Shown: positions 8,351-16,791, numbered from the stretch's first letter. The stretch is DNA of 64,000 nucleotides from Hyphomicrobiales bacterium (GCA_900470775.1 UCBZ01000017.1:229181-293180), one strand, 5' to 3'. Notes: generated from the letters alone by a model not told the origin. Numbers and translations are program-made.

Positions 8351-9257
8351 CAAGATTCGCAGCGGCCTGCGCGGCATTTCGGGCGTGCATGTCACCGCCT
8401 GGAGCGCCGATGGCGAGGCCGACTGGGCGGTGACGGGCAGGATCGTCGCGCGCATCGCGCAGGCCGGCATCCACAACATCGTCTCGGCCGGCAACACCGG
8501 CGAGTTCTATCCGATGACGACGGACGAGGTCGTGCGCAGCCATGCGGTCGCAGCCGAAGCCGCTGCCGGCAAGGCGCTCGTCACGGCCGGCATCGGGCGC
8601 TCGCTGCGCGAGGCCGTCTCCACCGGCAAGCTCGCGGCGACGGCCGGTTGCGACGCGGTGATGGTCCACCACCCGCTCGACCCCTTCGCCGCCCCACAAT
8701 CCCAGGCCGACTACATTATCGCCATCGCAGAGGCGCTGACGATCCCGCTGGTCGCCTATATCCGCTCCGACGCCATCGGCGTGAAGGACCTCGTCCGCGT
8801 CGCGACGCACGCCAACGTCGCCGGCGTCAAATTCGCCTCGAACAACATGATGCTGCTGGCCGAATGCGTCCGCGCCACGCAAGGGACATCAGCCAACTGG
8901 ATCTGCGGTCTCGCCGAGGGCTGGGCCGCGCCCTTCTATGCGCTCGGCGCCCGCGGCTTCACCTCCGGCTTGATCAATGTCGCGCCGGAGCGATCGCTGG
9001 CCGTCTGGCATGCGCTGGAAAAGGGCGACTATGCCGCGGCGCGCGTCGAGGTCGACGCCATCGCCGGCTTCGAGACGCTACGCACGAAATACGGCAACGG
9101 CGCCAATGTCACCGTGGTCAAGGAAGCGCTCGGCCTGCTCGGCACCAATGTCGGCCCCGTCCGCCTGCCCGGCCTGCCGGAGCTGAACGCAGCCGAAAAA
9201 GCCGAACTGCGCCAGATCGTCTCCGGCTGGAACCCGGTCCGCATCGCAGCGGAGTAG
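8340..9257 (+). CDS. DapA-family lyase (2-keto-3-deoxy acid aldolase/dehydratase type)
   Basis: A 305-residue TIM barrel of the dihydrodipicolinate synthase/N-acetylneuraminate lyase family. The Schiff-base lysine is Lys164 in 'GVKFAS'. The conserved tyrosine is Tyr140 in 'LVAYIRS', and the carboxylate-binding loop is GNTGE at 51-55. The family splits into biosynthetic DapA and catabolic lyases or dehydratases acting on 2-keto-3-deoxy sugar acids. The adjacent pentonate-dehydratase-like gene makes a 2-keto-3-deoxy-pentonate substrate likely, giving either pyruvate plus glycolaldehyde or 2-oxoglutarate semialdehyde. ATG codons at 8340 and 8343 both overlap the end of gntR; 8340 is used. Confidence 0.85.
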   Translation: MMNDKIRSGLRGISGVHVTAWSADGEADWAVTGRIVARIAQAGIHNIVSAGNTGEFYPMTTDEVVRSHAVAAEAAAGKALVTAGIGRSLREAVSTGKLAATAGCDAVMVHHPLDPFAAPQSQADYIIAIAEALTIPLVAYIRSDAIGVKDLVRVATHANVAGVKFASNNMMLLAECVRATQGTSANWICGLAEGWAAPFYALGARGFTSGLINVAPERSLAVWHALEKGDYAAARVEVDAIAGFETLRTKYGNGANVTVVKEALGLLGTNVGPVRLPGLPELNAAEKAELRQIVSGWNPVRIAAE

Positions 9258-9275
9258 CGCGCCGGCGCCTCTCGC

Positions 9276-9366
9276 GTCATGGTCGGGCTTGTCCCGACCA
9301 TCCACGTCTTCCTTCGTCGAGAGCAGTGTTCAAGACGTGGATGCTCGGCACGAGGCCGAGCATGAC
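9276..9366. repeat. REP-like palindromic element with two internal hairpins
   Basis: The element has outer arms GTCATG (9276-9281) and CATGAC (9361-9366) and inner arms CCACGTCTT (9302-9310) and AAGACGTGG (9332-9340). Each half also folds on itself: GGTCGGG/CCCGACC at 9281-9299 and GCTCGGC/GCCGAGC at 9343-9361. The whole 91-bp unit can form a cloverleaf-like or cruciform structure. It fills the 159-bp gap between the DapA-like and IlvD-like genes and resembles the dispersed intergenic palindromes common in Rhizobiales genomes. I see no second copy in the window. Confidence 0.7.
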
Positions 9367-9416
9367 GGAAGAGCCAAGCCCTCACGACAAGAATAGAAAC
9401 GATCTAAGGAAACGCC

Positions 9417-11150
9417 ATGACGACCCACCCCCGCAAGACGCCCGACACCCTGCGCTCGAAGCGCTGGTTCGGCGCCAGCGATCTGCGCTCCTTCGGCCAT
9501 CGCTCGCGGGCCCTCCAGATGGGCTTCGGCCATGACGAATTCATGGGCAAGCCCGTCATCGGCATCATCAACACCTGGTCCGAGATCAACCCCTGCCACA
9601 CCCATCTGCGCGACCGGGCCGAGGCGGTGAAGCGCGCGGTCTGGGCGTCCGGCGGTTTTCCCGTCGAGATCCCCGTGATGTCGGTCTCGGAGCAGTACCA
9701 GAAGCCGACGACCATGCTTTATCGCAACTTCCTGGCGATGGAGACCGAGGAATCGATCCGCTCCCACCCGCTCGACGGCGCGGTGCTGCTCGGCGGCTGC
9801 GACAAATCCACGCCGGCCCTGATCATGGGCGCCTGCAGCGCCGGCTTGCCCTTCATCTTCGTGCCGGCCGGGCCGATGCTGCGCGGCAACTGGGCCGGCA
9901 AGATCCTCGGCTCGGGCGCCGATGTCTGGAAATACTGGGCCGAGAAGGAAGCCGGCAACATCACCGATGACCAATGGAAGGACATGGAAAGCGGCATCGC
10001 CCGCTCGCATGGCACCTGCATGACGATGGGTACGGCCGCGACCATGATGAGCCATGCCGAGGTGCTGGGGCTGACCCTGCCCGGCGCCTCCGCCATTCCC
10101 GCCGCCGATGCCGCCCATCCGCGCATGGCGGCGGCAGCCGGCAAGCGCATCGTCGAGATGGTCTGGGAAGATCTGACGCCCGATCGCATCCTCACCCGCA
10201 AGAGCTTCGAGAATGCGTTGACGGTGCATATGGCGGTCGCGGGCTCGACCAACGCCATCATCCACCTGATCGCCATGGCCGGCCGCGCCGGCGTCTCGCT
10301 GACGCCCGACGACTTCGACAAGTTCTCCCGCACCGTCCCGGTGATCGCGAACCTGCGCCCCTCCGGCGACTTCCTGATGGAGGATTTCTTCTATGCCGGC
10401 GGTCTGCCGGCCCTGCTGAAGCAGTTGGAGAGCAAGCTCCACACCGACGCCATGACCGTCACCGGCAAGCCAATCTCGGAGACGATCGCGCTCGCCACCG
10501 TCTATGATGACAACGTCATCCGTCCGCTCGACAAGGCCGTCTCGACGGCCAATGGGCTCGCCGTCCTCAAGGGCAACATCGCGCCCGATGGCTGCGTGAT
10601 CAAGCCCTCCGCCGCCGAGCCCCGCCTGCTCAAGCACACGGGTCCCGCGATCGTGTTCGAGGACTACGACGCGATGATGCGCGCCGTGAACGACGAGGAT
10701 ACGGATGTCACGGCCGACCACATCATGGTGCTGAAGAACTGCGGCCCCGTCGGCGGGCCCGGCATGCCCGAATGGGGCATGATGCCGATCCCCCGAAAGT
10801 TGCTGAAGCAGGGCGTGCGCGACATGCTGCGCATTTCGGACGCCCGCATGTCGGGCACCAGCTACGGCGCCTGCGTGCTCCATGTCGCGCCCGAGGCCTA
10901 TATCAAGGGGCCGCTCGCGGCGGTGCAGACCGGCGACATCATCAGCGTCGATGTCGAGGCGCGCACGATCTCGGTCGACCTGACCGACGCCGAGATCGCG
11001 GCACGGCTGAAGATCTGGACACCGCCGGACCGCGACTATCCACGCGGCTACGGCAAGATGTCGGCCGCCCATATCCGCCAGGCCGACAAGGGCTGCGACT
11101 TCGACTATCTCGAAGGCACGGCGAAGATCCCCGAGCCGGAAATCCACTGA
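9417..11150 (+). CDS. IlvD/Edd-family sugar-acid dehydratase (L-arabinonate dehydratase-like)
   Basis: A 577-residue iron-sulfur dehydratase. Three cluster cysteines fit the family: Cys60 (INPC), Cys128 (GGCDK) and Cys201 (SHGTC). The spacing matches my recollection of the [2Fe-2S] L-arabinonate dehydratase of Rhizobium leguminosarum (Cys59/127/200). The N-terminus 'LRSKRWFGASDLRSFGHRSR' is typical of pentonate dehydratases rather than branched-chain IlvD. The expected reaction is dehydration of an aldonic acid to its 2-keto-3-deoxy form, which the DapA-family enzyme would then process. The genes share a strand and are separated by the palindromic element. Substrate assignment among arabinonate, xylonate, fuconate or galactonate is open. 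Confidence 0.85.
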   Translation: MTTHPRKTPDTLRSKRWFGASDLRSFGHRSRALQMGFGHDEFMGKPVIGIINTWSEINPCHTHLRDRAEAVKRAVWASGGFPVEIPVMSVSEQYQKPTTMLYRNFLAMETEESIRSHPLDGAVLLGGCDKSTPALIMGACSAGLPFIFVPAGPMLRGNWAGKILGSGADVWKYWAEKEAGNITDDQWKDMESGIARSHGTCMTMGTAATMMSHAEVLGLTLPGASAIPAADAAHPRMAAAAGKRIVEMVWEDLTPDRILTRKSFENALTVHMAVAGSTNAIIHLIAMAGRAGVSLTPDDFDKFSRTVPVIANLRPSGDFLMEDFFYAGGLPALLKQLESKLHTDAMTVTGKPISETIALATVYDDNVIRPLDKAVSTANGLAVLKGNIAPDGCVIKPSAAEPRLLKHTGPAIVFEDYDAMMRAVNDEDTDVTADHIMVLKNCGPVGGPGMPEWGMMPIPRKLLKQGVRDMLRISDARMSGTSYGACVLHVAPEAYIKGPLAAVQTGDIISVDVEARTISVDLTDAEIAARLKIWTPPDRDYPRGYGKMSAAHIRQADKGCDFDYLEGTAKIPEPEIH

Positions 11151-11164
11151 GGCGGACGCGGCCC

Positions 11165-11950
11165 TCAACCCCGCCCGAACAGCCCGTGAAACCGTCCGAG
11201 GAAGCTCTTCAGCCGATCGTTCTGTGGATTTCCGAAGATCTCCGACGGCGGCCCGGCCTCTGCGACCTTGCCCTGGTCGAGGAAGACGACGTGGTTGGAG
11301 ACGTCGCGCACGAACATCATCTCGTGGCTGACCAGCAGCATCGTTATGCCCGACTCCGCCAGCCCCTGCATCACGCCCAGCACTTCCGCCACCAGTTCGG
11401 GGTCGAGCGCCGAGGTCACCTCGTCGAACAGCAGCAGGCGCGGCTGCATCGCGACCGCGCGCGCGATCGCAACCCGCTGCTGCTGGCCGCCCGAGAGCTG
11501 GTAGGGATAATGCCCGGCCCGCTCGGCGAGCCCGACGCGTCCGAGCCAGTGCTGCGCGATGTCCTTTGCCTCGGAGTGACCCTTGCCCTGCACCTTGGTC
11601 AGACCGAGCATGACATTGTCGATCGCGCTCAGATGCGGGAACAGGTTGAACTGCTGGAAGACCATGCCGAGCCGTGCCCGCTGCGCCGAGATTTTCGTCT
11701 CGCTCAGGCGCTTCCGGCGCGTGCCGGATAGGGTGTAGCCGACCGGATCGCCGTCGAGCAGGATCTCGCCGCCATCATGCTCTTCCAAGAGGTTGATGCA
11801 GCGCAGGAAGGTCGTCTTGCCCGAGCCCGAAGCGCCGATCAGCGAGACCACCTGACCTTGCTGGACGGTCAGGTCGATGCCCTTCAGCACCTCGATCTGG
11901 CCGAAGGTCTTGCGCACCTCGCGGGCTTGCAGAAGGGCTGGCTCGTTCAT
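11165..11950 (-). CDS. Polar amino-acid ABC transporter ATP-binding protein
   Basis: A 261-residue ATPase of the GlnQ/HisP group. Walker A is GASGSGKTT near residue 40, the ABC signature is LSGGQQQR, and Walker B is LLLFDEVTSALDP followed by the SHEM H-loop. The 'EVTSALDPE' form is diagnostic for amino-acid importers. The start is the ATG at 11950 (MNEPALL); the open frame upstream overlaps the permease gene and is not coding. It is the last gene of a four-gene minus-strand unit (binding protein, two permeases, ATPase) and converges on the dehydratase gene with a 14-bp gap. Confidence 0.92.
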   Translation of the reverse strand: MNEPALLQAREVRKTFGQIEVLKGIDLTVQQGQVVSLIGASGSGKTTFLRCINLLEEHDGGEILLDGDPVGYTLSGTRRKRLSETKISAQRARLGMVFQQFNLFPHLSAIDNVMLGLTKVQGKGHSEAKDIAQHWLGRVGLAERAGHYPYQLSGGQQQRVAIARAVAMQPRLLLFDEVTSALDPELVAEVLGVMQGLAESGITMLLVSHEMMFVRDVSNHVVFLDQGKVAEAGPPSEIFGNPQNDRLKSFLGRFHGLFGRG

Positions 11951-11967
11951 CGCGGGCGCGTCCTGTC

Positions 11968-12645
11968 TCAGTAGCGCAGATAGGAGTACCGCCGCTCCAG
12001 CGTGGCGCCGAGCTGGGCAAGCGTGAAATTGATCGCGACGTAAAGCGCCGCGGTCAGCAGATAGAAATCGATGATCATGTAGTTGCGCGCCATCGCCTGC
12101 TGGGCCGAGAGCAGCAATTCGACCACGCCGATGATCGAGAGCAGCGTCGTGCCCTTGACGATCTCCAGCGCGGTATTGACCCAGGGCGGCAGCATGCGCC
12201 GCACCGCCTGGGGCAGGATCACATGGGTCAGGCGCTTGCCGAAGGTCAGCCCGATCGCCTTGGCCGCCTCCATCTGCCCGGCCGGAACAGACTGGACCGC
12301 GCCCCGGAAATTCTCGGCGACATGGGCCGTGGCGAAGGCGCCGAGCGCGATCACCCCGGCCCAGAAGGCGGGAACGTTGATGCCGAACAGCGCCAGCCCG
12401 TAATAGGTAAACAGGATCAGCACGAGCAGCGGCAGCCCGCGCATCACATCGACATAAAGCCGTGCCAGCAGCCGCAGCCACCACCAGCCGAAGGTCAGAA
12501 CCACGCCCATCGCGATCCCCAGCACCGTCGCCATGACGATACTCAGTGCCGAGCTCAGCATGGTCACGCCGAGCCCCGACAGGAGCGATTGCCGCGCCTG
12601 CCAGGCCTCAAACAGGAAGGTGCCGGGTGCCATCGAGAAATCCAT
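11968..12645 (-). CDS. Amino-acid ABC transporter permease
   Basis: A 225-residue HisM/GlnP-type inner-membrane protein with about five hydrophobic segments. The EAA loop that docks on the ATPase reads 'QMEAAKAIGLTFGKRLTHVILPQ', in which the E-A-A and distal G are intact. The 'YVDVMRGLPLLVLILFTYYG' stretch is the standard entry to the permease core. It lies 17 bp upstream of the ATPase gene and 6 bp downstream of the partner permease, so all are co-transcribed. A heterodimer of the two permeases would form the channel. Confidence 0.92.
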   Translation of the reverse strand: MDFSMAPGTFLFEAWQARQSLLSGLGVTMLSSALSIVMATVLGIAMGVVLTFGWWWLRLLARLYVDVMRGLPLLVLILFTYYGLALFGINVPAFWAGVIALGAFATAHVAENFRGAVQSVPAGQMEAAKAIGLTFGKRLTHVILPQAVRRMLPPWVNTALEIVKGTTLLSIIGVVELLLSAQQAMARNYMIIDFYLLTAALYVAINFTLAQLGATLERRYSYLRY

Positions 12646-12651
12646 GAGCCT

Positions 12652-13320
12652 CTACCGGATCGACGCGTAACGGCGCTCGAGCAGCCGCAGAACCATGGCG
12701 ATGAGATAGGCGCTGGCGAGGTACAGCGCGCTCGCGGTCAGCCAGACCTCCATCACACGGAAGGTGTTGGCGTTGATCTGCCGCGCCGTGAAGGTCAGCT
12801 CCGGCACCGCGATCGCGGCCGCCAGCGAGGTGTCCTTGAACAGCGAGATCAGGTTGTTGCCGATCGACGGCAGGGTGATGCGGAACATCACCGGCAGCAC
12901 GACATAGACCTGGCGCTGCCAGGGCCGCATGCCGATCGCCTTCGCCGCCTCGACATATTGCTTCGGGATCGAGGCCAGGCCCGCGCGGAACACCTCGCAC
13001 ATATAGGCCCCGGCATAGAGCGAGAGCGACAGAACGAAGCTCTGCGTCTTGTCGAGGAAGGAGATGTCGAATTCGGGCAGGCCGAAATACAAAAAGAAGA
13101 TCAGCAGCAGCAGCGGCGTGCAGCGGATGAACTCGACATAGGCCCAGACCGGCGCCGAGAGCCATTTCTTGCCGGAGACGCGGGCATAGGCCGCCAGAAG
13201 CCCGATCACGCAGCCGATCAGCAGCGAGACGACCGCAAGCCAGAGCCCGAGCAGCAGGGCATCGCCCAGCTTGCCCGAATTTCGCGCGATGACGGACCAG
13301 TCGAAATGGTAGTCGATCAT
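12652..13320 (-). CDS. Amino-acid ABC transporter permease
   Basis: A 222-residue partner permease of the same importer. 'YVEFIRCTPLLLLIFFLYFGLP' is the conserved second segment, and 'YVEAAKAIGMRPWQRQVYVVLP' is the EAA loop. I use the ATG at 13320 (MIDYHFDW) because the residues ahead of it lie in the hairpin-containing intercistronic gap. It follows the binding-protein gene by 82 bp, which holds a strong stem-loop, and precedes the second permease by 6 bp. Confidence 0.9.
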   Translation of the reverse strand: MIDYHFDWSVIARNSGKLGDALLLGLWLAVVSLLIGCVIGLLAAYARVSGKKWLSAPVWAYVEFIRCTPLLLLIFFLYFGLPEFDISFLDKTQSFVLSLSLYAGAYMCEVFRAGLASIPKQYVEAAKAIGMRPWQRQVYVVLPVMFRITLPSIGNNLISLFKDTSLAAAIAVPELTFTARQINANTFRVMEVWLTASALYLASAYLIAMVLRLLERRYASIR

Positions 13321-13353
13321 GATGGCGGCGACTGTTCCCGGCGCGGCGCAAGG

Positions 13354-13387
13354 CCGGGCCGGACGGAGCACGCCCCGTCCAGCCCGG
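13354..13387 (-). other. Intercistronic stem-loop between binding protein and permease genes
   Basis: A 13-bp stem with one mismatch (13354-13366 against 13375-13387) encloses an 8-base loop. It lies between the stop of the solute-binding gene and the start of the first permease. Such hairpins in importer operons commonly protect the upstream binding-protein message from 3' decay and lower expression of the membrane genes; that role here is inferred. There is no T run, so complete termination is unlikely. Confidence 0.55.
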
Positions 13388-13402
13388 ATAGGGCGGAAAC
13401 GA

Positions 13403-14326
13403 TCAGGCGAACTCTTGCGGGAAGCCGACTTTGGGGATCGGCAGTTCGATGCCGAACCATTTCTTGTAGGAGGCGGCGAAGTAGTCGAAATCGACGCCCA
13501 GCATCGCCTCCTTGTAGACGGTGTTGACCCAGTTCAGCCAGGTCGGGTCGCCGGGCTTGACCGCCGAGGCGTAGGAATTGGGCATCCAGCCGAAGCCGGA
13601 ATCGGCGAAGCGGCCGGGCGCCTGCTGCATCAGCCAGCGCATCGCCGACTGGTCCTGCATCGAGGCATCGACGCGCCGCGCGTTCAGCGCCTGCATCGCC
13701 GAATCCGGGCTGTCGAAGGCGTCCACCTTCGCTTCCGGCAGCGCCATATGCACCCACTGCTCGAGGAAGACGTTCTGCATGCCGCCGACGGTCACCGCCT
13801 TGCCGGCCGCCTTCATCTCGGCATAGTCCTTGTACTTGCCGCCGCGCGCCAGCAGCATCAGGCCGACACCTTCGCGGTAGTAGGGAATGGTGAAGTCGAC
13901 CTGCTGGGCCCGGCCCGCCGTCACGGTCATCCACTGCACGACGATGTCGACCTTGTCGGTCACGAGGCTCGGGATGCGGGCGTCCGAGCCCTGCAGCACG
14001 AACTCGACCTTCTCCGGATCGTCGAACAGGCTCTTGGCCAGCAGCCGGGCGAGGTCGATGTCCATGCCGACGAGCTTGCCGGTGGCATCCTGGAAATGCC
14101 AGGGCGGGTTGGTACTGCCGGTGCCGACGATCAGCTTGCCGCGCTCCTTGATGGTGTAGAGCTTGCTCTTCGCCACGGTCTGCGCCTGCGCGGCCGAGGG
14201 CGCGAGCAGGCTTGCCGCCGCGGCGCCGCCGATCGCTGCCCCTGCGAGGCCGAGCCCGAACAGGCTGCGCCGCTCGAGGCTCAAGCCCTGATCCTCAGTG
14301 GAAGAGATGTCGTCCTGAACGCCCAT
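13403..14326 (-). CDS. Amino-acid ABC transporter substrate-binding protein, Tat-exported
   Basis: A 307-residue family-3 periplasmic binding protein. Hallmarks are 'LIVGTGSTNPPWHF', 'GMDIDLARLLAKSL' and the 'KVDIVVQWMTVTAGR' strand that carries the ligand-binding Thr-x-x-Arg. A twin-arginine signal (LERRSLFGLGLAG) follows a polar N-terminus of about 16 residues, so folded export by Tat is predicted. The ATG at 14326 has GGAGGG 4-5 bp upstream. It is the first gene of the importer operon. The ligand is probably a polar or acidic amino acid, but the binding residues do not decide it. Confidence 0.9.
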   Translation of the reverse strand: MGVQDDISSTEDQGLSLERRSLFGLGLAGAAIGGAAAASLLAPSAAQAQTVAKSKLYTIKERGKLIVGTGSTNPPWHFQDATGKLVGMDIDLARLLAKSLFDDPEKVEFVLQGSDARIPSLVTDKVDIVVQWMTVTAGRAQQVDFTIPYYREGVGLMLLARGGKYKDYAEMKAAGKAVTVGGMQNVFLEQWVHMALPEAKVDAFDSPDSAMQALNARRVDASMQDQSAMRWLMQQAPGRFADSGFGWMPNSYASAVKPGDPTWLNWVNTVYKEAMLGVDFDYFAASYKKWFGIELPIPKVGFPQEFA

Positions 14327-14513
14327 GATTCCCTCCATGTCCGGTCTGCGCGCGCCTGCTGATCGACGGGTCGGCACTGAAAAACCTCAGCAAGAAGTGG
14401 GCCAGCCGAGCTCGCATCGAGACTTGGAAAGGGCGCGAGCGGCCCTCGACCGGAGGGCCCCTGCAGGGCATGGTCGCGCACCGCCGACCGCCTCGACCCG
14501 CGAGACCACCGCC

Positions 14514-15263
14514 TTGCCGCAAACGCCGCCCCCCTCGCCGCGCCTCTCCTGGCAGGCCGCCTTTGAGACACCGACGAACTCGCAGATCGAGCAGGAGCGC
14601 TGGGTTCTGGCGATGTGCCTGGGCCGGCGCGACGGCCGCTTCGCCGAGATCGGCGCCTTCGACGGCGTGCTGCACAGCAACACCTGTTTCCTGGAGAGCG
14701 ATCACGGCTGGAGCGGCGTGCTGGTCGAGCCCAATCCGATCCTGTTCGCCAAGCTCGCAGCCAGCCGCAGCGCGACCTGCCTGGAGCGGGCGGTGCATCG
14801 CGAGGGCGGGCAGTTTTTGTCCTTCGTTGCCTCGCAGGAGATCGGGACGCTGGCCGAATATGCCGAGAGCGACGGCTACGCCCAGCATCGCCGCGAGGCG
14901 ATCAGCGAGAACGGTCTGATCACGGTCGAGACCATCACCTTCGACGGGATGGATGCAGCCGATGGCCGGGCTGGCGACGGCTACGACTATGTCTCCCTCG
15001 ACACGGAAGGCTCGGAACTCGACATCCTCAGAACGATCGATCTCACCCGGCACAGGATCGCGCTCTTCACCATCGAGCATAATTTCGTCGAGCCGCGCCG
15101 CGAGACCATGCGCGTGCTGCTGGCCGAAGCCGGCTATCAGCGGCTCAATGTCGGCTTCGACGACTGGTACTGGCATGAGGGCCATCTCAGGACCCGTAAT
15201 GGCGGCGCCCTGCCCGAGATCGCCGCCATCAACGCCCATGTGAAGAGCATCTACCAGGACTGA
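14514..15263 (+). CDS. FkbM-family methyltransferase
   Basis: The core is a class I SAM-dependent methyltransferase of the FkbM type: 'RFAEIGAFDGVLHSNTCFLE' (SAM-binding loop), 'GVLVEPNP' with the acidic residue that binds the ribose, and 'DYVSLDTEGSELDIL'. In polysaccharide loci this family O-methylates sugars or lipids. The start is uncertain. The frame is open to an ATG at 14325, but that codon overlaps the Shine-Dalgarno of the divergent binding-protein gene, and codon bias is poor before about 14430. I use TTG at 14514 (249 aa); TTG at 14424 is also possible. It converges on the DUF2793 gene with a 17-bp gap. Confidence 0.75.
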   Translation: MPQTPPPSPRLSWQAAFETPTNSQIEQERWVLAMCLGRRDGRFAEIGAFDGVLHSNTCFLESDHGWSGVLVEPNPILFAKLAASRSATCLERAVHREGGQFLSFVASQEIGTLAEYAESDGYAQHRREAISENGLITVETITFDGMDAADGRAGDGYDYVSLDTEGSELDILRTIDLTRHRIALFTIEHNFVEPRRETMRVLLAEAGYQRLNVGFDDWYWHEGHLRTRNGGALPEIAAINAHVKSIYQD

Positions 15264-15280
15264 AGCGCCCGCCGCTTCCC

Positions 15281-16675
15281 TCAGAGCTCCGCATCGAACA
15301 CCACGCTGCCAAATGAGGCCTGCACGCGCCCGGTCGCAGCCGCAGTGGCGCTCCCCCTCGCCTCTCGCCGGGACAGCACCGCGATTGCCGCGCTGCCGCC
15401 CGCAACATTGACCGTCCCCGAGACGGTGAAGGCCACCGAGGGCACCGCCCGCATCCGCGTCGGCAGCACGAGCGTCTGCTGCGCCGCGCCACCCGCCGCC
15501 TGATAGGCATCGAGCGCGAGTGCGCCTTCGTGCCGCCAGTGATAGCGGGCGCACAGCGCCTCCTCCAGCGTCGCCGGACGCGCGATCCAGCCGCTGGCGG
15601 CATGGCCGAATTCGAGCTTGATCCGCCGCAGCGTCACCGGACCGGACGCCGGCGCAATCGAGACCGCCAGCACGCCGGTATCGCCTATGGCCGGCGTCAA
15701 CGTGACGCCGCGCCGGCCGCTCCCGGCCGCAATCGTGCCGGACACGCTGCCGATCGACACCGCGAGATCGCCGCCCGACAACCCCTCGACGGCCAGCGTC
15801 AGCGGCAGGCCGGCGAAGGAAGCGAGGCCCCACAATGCGGGCTCGACCGGCTGGACGATCGCACCCGCGCTCAAGGTCAGGTCATAGCCCGCCAGCGACA
15901 GCGTCGCTCCGGCCAGGCCGGCCTTCCAGCGGTCGAAGCCATAGGCGCCGGCCGCCAGCACACCGCTGGCGAAACCACGCTGGTTGATCTGCATGTCGCC
16001 ATTGACCAGCAGGTTCGGTGCGCAGGCCCAGCGCGTCGCCGGCAGCGAGACGCCGCCCGTCGCCCGGTCGACCACCATCGCCTCGGCCCAGGCGGAGCCG
16101 TCGGCGCTCACCTTGACGTGCAGGTCGTCGTCGCCGGCAAGCCCGATCTCGGCGCGGCCGGAAAAGCCGGCCTGGAACAGCAGGCTCGCCGTATCGCCCG
16201 CTGCTGCCTTGTTGAGCTTCATCTGATGGCCCGCGCCGGCATGGTTGAACAGGCTCGCCTGCGCCTGGACGACGAAGCGCGTCGTCACATCGGCCGTGCC
16301 GTTGATGCCCCAGAGACTGGCGCCGAGGCCGCTGAGCGGGCTGTCGCGCCGCCACTCCGTCCCGGTCCAGAGATGATGCTCGGCCTCATCAGCGACCCAG
16401 GCCTGCCAGCCCGCGCGTGGCGTCAGGAAGGTCCAGCCGCCATCCTCGAACAGCGCGACCTGATCGGTACGCCCGGCGAAGATGCCGCTGCCGCCGTCCG
16501 GGACGATATAAGCCGAAAGCTCGGTCGGCGTGGCCGGCGGCACCATCTGCGTTCGGCTGTCGGCGACGAGGTGGATCAGCGCATCGAGCCGCGTCAGGGC
16601 GTCGTTATGGGTGACATGCTTCTGCGCCTGCCCGGCGGCGAGCAGGGGCAGGGATAGCCGCGGCGTTACGGTCAT
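15281..16675 (-). CDS. DUF2793-domain protein, phage-tail-like
   Basis: A 464-residue protein. The N-terminal ~120 residues match DUF2793, with 'LPLLAAGQAQKHVTHNDAL' and the repeated Trp-containing motifs 'GWTFLTPRAGWQAWV' and 'HHLWTGTEWR'. DUF2793 proteins occur in alphaproteobacterial prophages and gene-transfer-agent-like clusters. The C-terminal half contains 'NLLVNGDMQINQRG', typical of carbohydrate-binding tail or fibre modules. No other phage structural gene is nearby, so it is either a relic or a domesticated surface or adhesion protein beside polysaccharide genes. I start at the ATG at 16675 (MTVTPRL); upstream residues read as non-coding. Confidence 0.8.
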   Translation of the reverse strand: MTVTPRLSLPLLAAGQAQKHVTHNDALTRLDALIHLVADSRTQMVPPATPTELSAYIVPDGGSGIFAGRTDQVALFEDGGWTFLTPRAGWQAWVADEAEHHLWTGTEWRRDSPLSGLGASLWGINGTADVTTRFVVQAQASLFNHAGAGHQMKLNKAAAGDTASLLFQAGFSGRAEIGLAGDDDLHVKVSADGSAWAEAMVVDRATGGVSLPATRWACAPNLLVNGDMQINQRGFASGVLAAGAYGFDRWKAGLAGATLSLAGYDLTLSAGAIVQPVEPALWGLASFAGLPLTLAVEGLSGGDLAVSIGSVSGTIAAGSGRRGVTLTPAIGDTGVLAVSIAPASGPVTLRRIKLEFGHAASGWIARPATLEEALCARYHWRHEGALALDAYQAAGGAAQQTLVLPTRMRAVPSVAFTVSGTVNVAGGSAAIAVLSRREARGSATAAATGRVQASFGSVVFDAEL

Positions 16676-16791
16676 GGGGCCTCGCGAGGGGTTCGGATGG
16701 CGGTTGCGAGCCGCCACTATCCGTCCCGCCCAACGCGACGGGGACAACCCCGCCGGCTTGTCCCCGCGCTCAGCCAAAGAGGGCCTTAGCC

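Noticed and set aside
8340-9257. Lysine-biosynthetic dihydrodipicolinate synthase
   Set aside because: Catabolic neighbourhood with a GntR regulator and a sugar-acid dehydratase; the fold alone does not indicate lysine synthesis.
9417-11150. Branched-chain biosynthetic dihydroxy-acid dehydratase (IlvD)
   Set aside because: The N-terminal region, cysteine spacing and the adjacent DapA-family, GntR and lactonase-like genes fit a sugar-acid dehydratase better.
9330-11168. 612-codon open frame on the minus strand opposite the dehydratase
   Set aside because: Antisense shadow of an IlvD/Edd gene whose cluster cysteines and motifs are intact.
16740-16765. Inverted repeat GGGGACAA/TTGTCCCC between the racemase and DUF2793 genes as a terminator
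   Set aside because: Eight-base stem with a 10-base GC loop and no T run on the minus strand; it may just reflect local GC symmetry.
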